Assembly: GCA_913053795.1 (NCBI GenBank)
Contig: CAJXGZ010000157.1
Coordinates: forward strand, 1-5,687
Direction: 5' to 3'
DNA: 5,687 nt
DNA from: an uncultured Rhodospirillales bacterium
Lineage (GTDB): Bacteria > Pseudomonadota > Alphaproteobacteria > Rhodospirillales > 2-02-FULL-58-16
The position numbers were made by a program, and so were the translations under genes. Positions 5,074 to 5,687 of the stretch are shown here, piece after piece. The notes under the pieces were generated by a model, which worked only from the letters and a program-made list of their open reading frames with translations, had not been told where the DNA came from and made no database searches. Each line of letters starts with the position of its first letter. Position 1 is the first letter of the stretch.

Positions 5074-5687
5074 ATGCCGCCCGCCGTCGACTCCGTTTTT
5101 GACGTCGCCTTCTGGTTCATCGACACGGCGGAGAACGCGGGCCAACACATGCAGCCCCAGAAGCTGCACCGCCTGTTGTATTTGTCTCAGGCTTACTTTT
5201 CTGTGGCCTACGAGGGCAGGAAGCTGATGCCCGCCTTTTTCATCGCCGACGAGATGGGGCCCATCGAGCCCAACGTCTACCGCGCCTTCGCCAAGGGCCG
5301 CCCGGACATCGAGGCGGAGTTGTTCATCCCCGTCGAGGTGGAGATGTTCCTCGACAGCATCTGGCGGCGCTTCGGCCACCAGTCCCCCAATCGCCTGGCG
5401 TCCATGTCCAGCGAGACCCAGGCCTACAAGCAAGCCTTTCGCAAAGCCCCGAAGACGGAAATCACCCTGCACGCCATGCGCCTGTCGTTCACCAGGGACA
5501 GCGCGGCGCCGGGCGTCGGCCAGGTGATCCAGCCCAAGGTGATGCTCTCGCAATCGGGCAAGCCGGTGGCGGTGAAGACGTGGAAGCCCAAGCCCGCCAA
5601 GTCCGAGAGTTCGGCCCAGTCCGCTAAGCCCGCTAAGTCCGCTAAGTCCGCAAAGCCCGCCAAGAGGGCCGCCAAGACGCCTGCCGA
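5074..5687 (+). CDS. Panacea/DUF4065 (SocA/GepA-like) domain protein with Lys-Ala-Pro repeat tail, 3' end cut by the window
   Basis: The frame runs open from ATG 5074 to the window end, 204 codons and two bases. AGAGGG (5062-5067) six bases before the ATG supports the start. Residues about 8-120 look like the Panacea domain: 'QKLHRLLYLSQAYFSVAYEG' (29-48) is the hallmark 'K-L-x-K-L-L-Y-x-x-Q' helix. 'FFIADEMGPIEPNVYRAFAK' (55-74) contains the conserved G-P-I/V-x-P-x-V-Y motif. Domain members include SocA of Caulobacter, an antitoxin that acts as a ClpXP adaptor, and many antitoxins in phage-linked toxin pairs. No toxin gene is visible: upstream is a flagellar-type gene and downstream is outside the window. 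From residue 171 the protein turns into a basic Lys/Ala/Pro/Ser tail ('KPKPAKSESS', then SAK/PAK triplets), like histone H1 or AlgP tails. That addition is unusual for the family and suggests nucleic-acid binding. The domain call is strong; antitoxin function is inference. Confidence 0.82.
   Translation, partial: MPPAVDSVFDVAFWFIDTAENAGQHMQPQKLHRLLYLSQAYFSVAYEGRKLMPAFFIADEMGPIEPNVYRAFAKGRPDIEAELFIPVEVEMFLDSIWRRFGHQSPNRLASMSSETQAYKQAFRKAPKTEITLHAMRLSFTRDSAAPGVGQVIQPKVMLSQSGKPVAVKTWKPKPAKSESSAQSAKPAKSAKSAKPAKRAAKTPA
5620..5664 (+). repeat. Tandem 9-base coding repeat (Ser/Pro-Ala-Lys triplets)
   Basis: Five consecutive 9-base units of the form (T/C)CCGC(T/A/C)AAG encode SAK-PAK-SAK-SAK-PAK in the tail of the Panacea-domain protein. 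Similar but less regular units lie on both sides. Such repeats can gain or lose units by slippage without breaking the frame. Confidence 0.75.

Noticed and set aside
5074..5687. A toxin-antitoxin pair with the Panacea-domain gene
   Set aside because: The upstream gene is flagellar-type, and nothing downstream is visible. A partner cannot be claimed from this window.

Overview
The window is GC-rich, bacterial and densely coding. It fits an alphaproteobacterium of the Rhodospirillales type. The reasons are an Mrp/NuoM-like antiporter subunit with a long C-terminal extension, a Rickettsia-17-kDa-type surface-antigen lipoprotein, a PutA remnant of alphaproteobacterial character, a flagellar rod-like small protein and a SocA/Panacea-domain protein. 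This placement is inference from protein character only; no rRNA or tRNA is present.

Left part (1-1490): the 3' portion of a proton-conducting antiporter subunit gene (MrpD/MnhD/NuoM superfamily) runs off the left edge. It meets, tail to tail, a small minus-strand gene for an unknown 63-residue helical protein. The two stop codons share the palindrome TTAA.

Gene graveyard (1491-2130): this 640-base stretch has no intact gene. It holds the last ~40 codons of a TRAP-type large permease (dctM-like) on the minus strand. Next to it, on the plus strand, is a gutted putA: a short N-terminal segment joined out of frame to the last ~90 codons, with the whole middle missing. The layout fits a former divergent dctM/putA pair collapsed by two deletions, with no visible transposon. 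A very short ORF with a good ribosome binding site lies at the left of this stretch.

Envelope cluster (2131-4000): three plus-strand genes with short gaps (36 and 28 bases) look like an operon. They encode a four-cysteine lipoprotein of unknown function, a glycine-zipper/17-kDa surface-antigen lipoprotein, and a membrane-anchored alpha/beta hydrolase of the BEM46/ABHD13/YfhR type with a complete Ser-Asp-His triad.

Right part (4001-5687): a strong sigma70-like promoter precedes an unrecognised 137-residue, Pro/Gly/Ala-rich protein. Next, behind a perfect CRP-type palindrome, comes a 108-residue protein. It carries both ends of a flagellar rod/hook-family protein but almost none of the middle. 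Last is a gene open at the right edge for a Panacea (DUF4065, SocA/GepA-like) domain with a Lys-Ala-Pro-Ser repeat tail, preceded by a strong inverted repeat. No toxin partner, CRISPR array, transposase or phage gene is visible, and nothing here amounts to a clear new multi-gene system. The most unusual items are the tailed Panacea protein with its upstream palindrome and the miniature rod-like protein with its CRP-like site.
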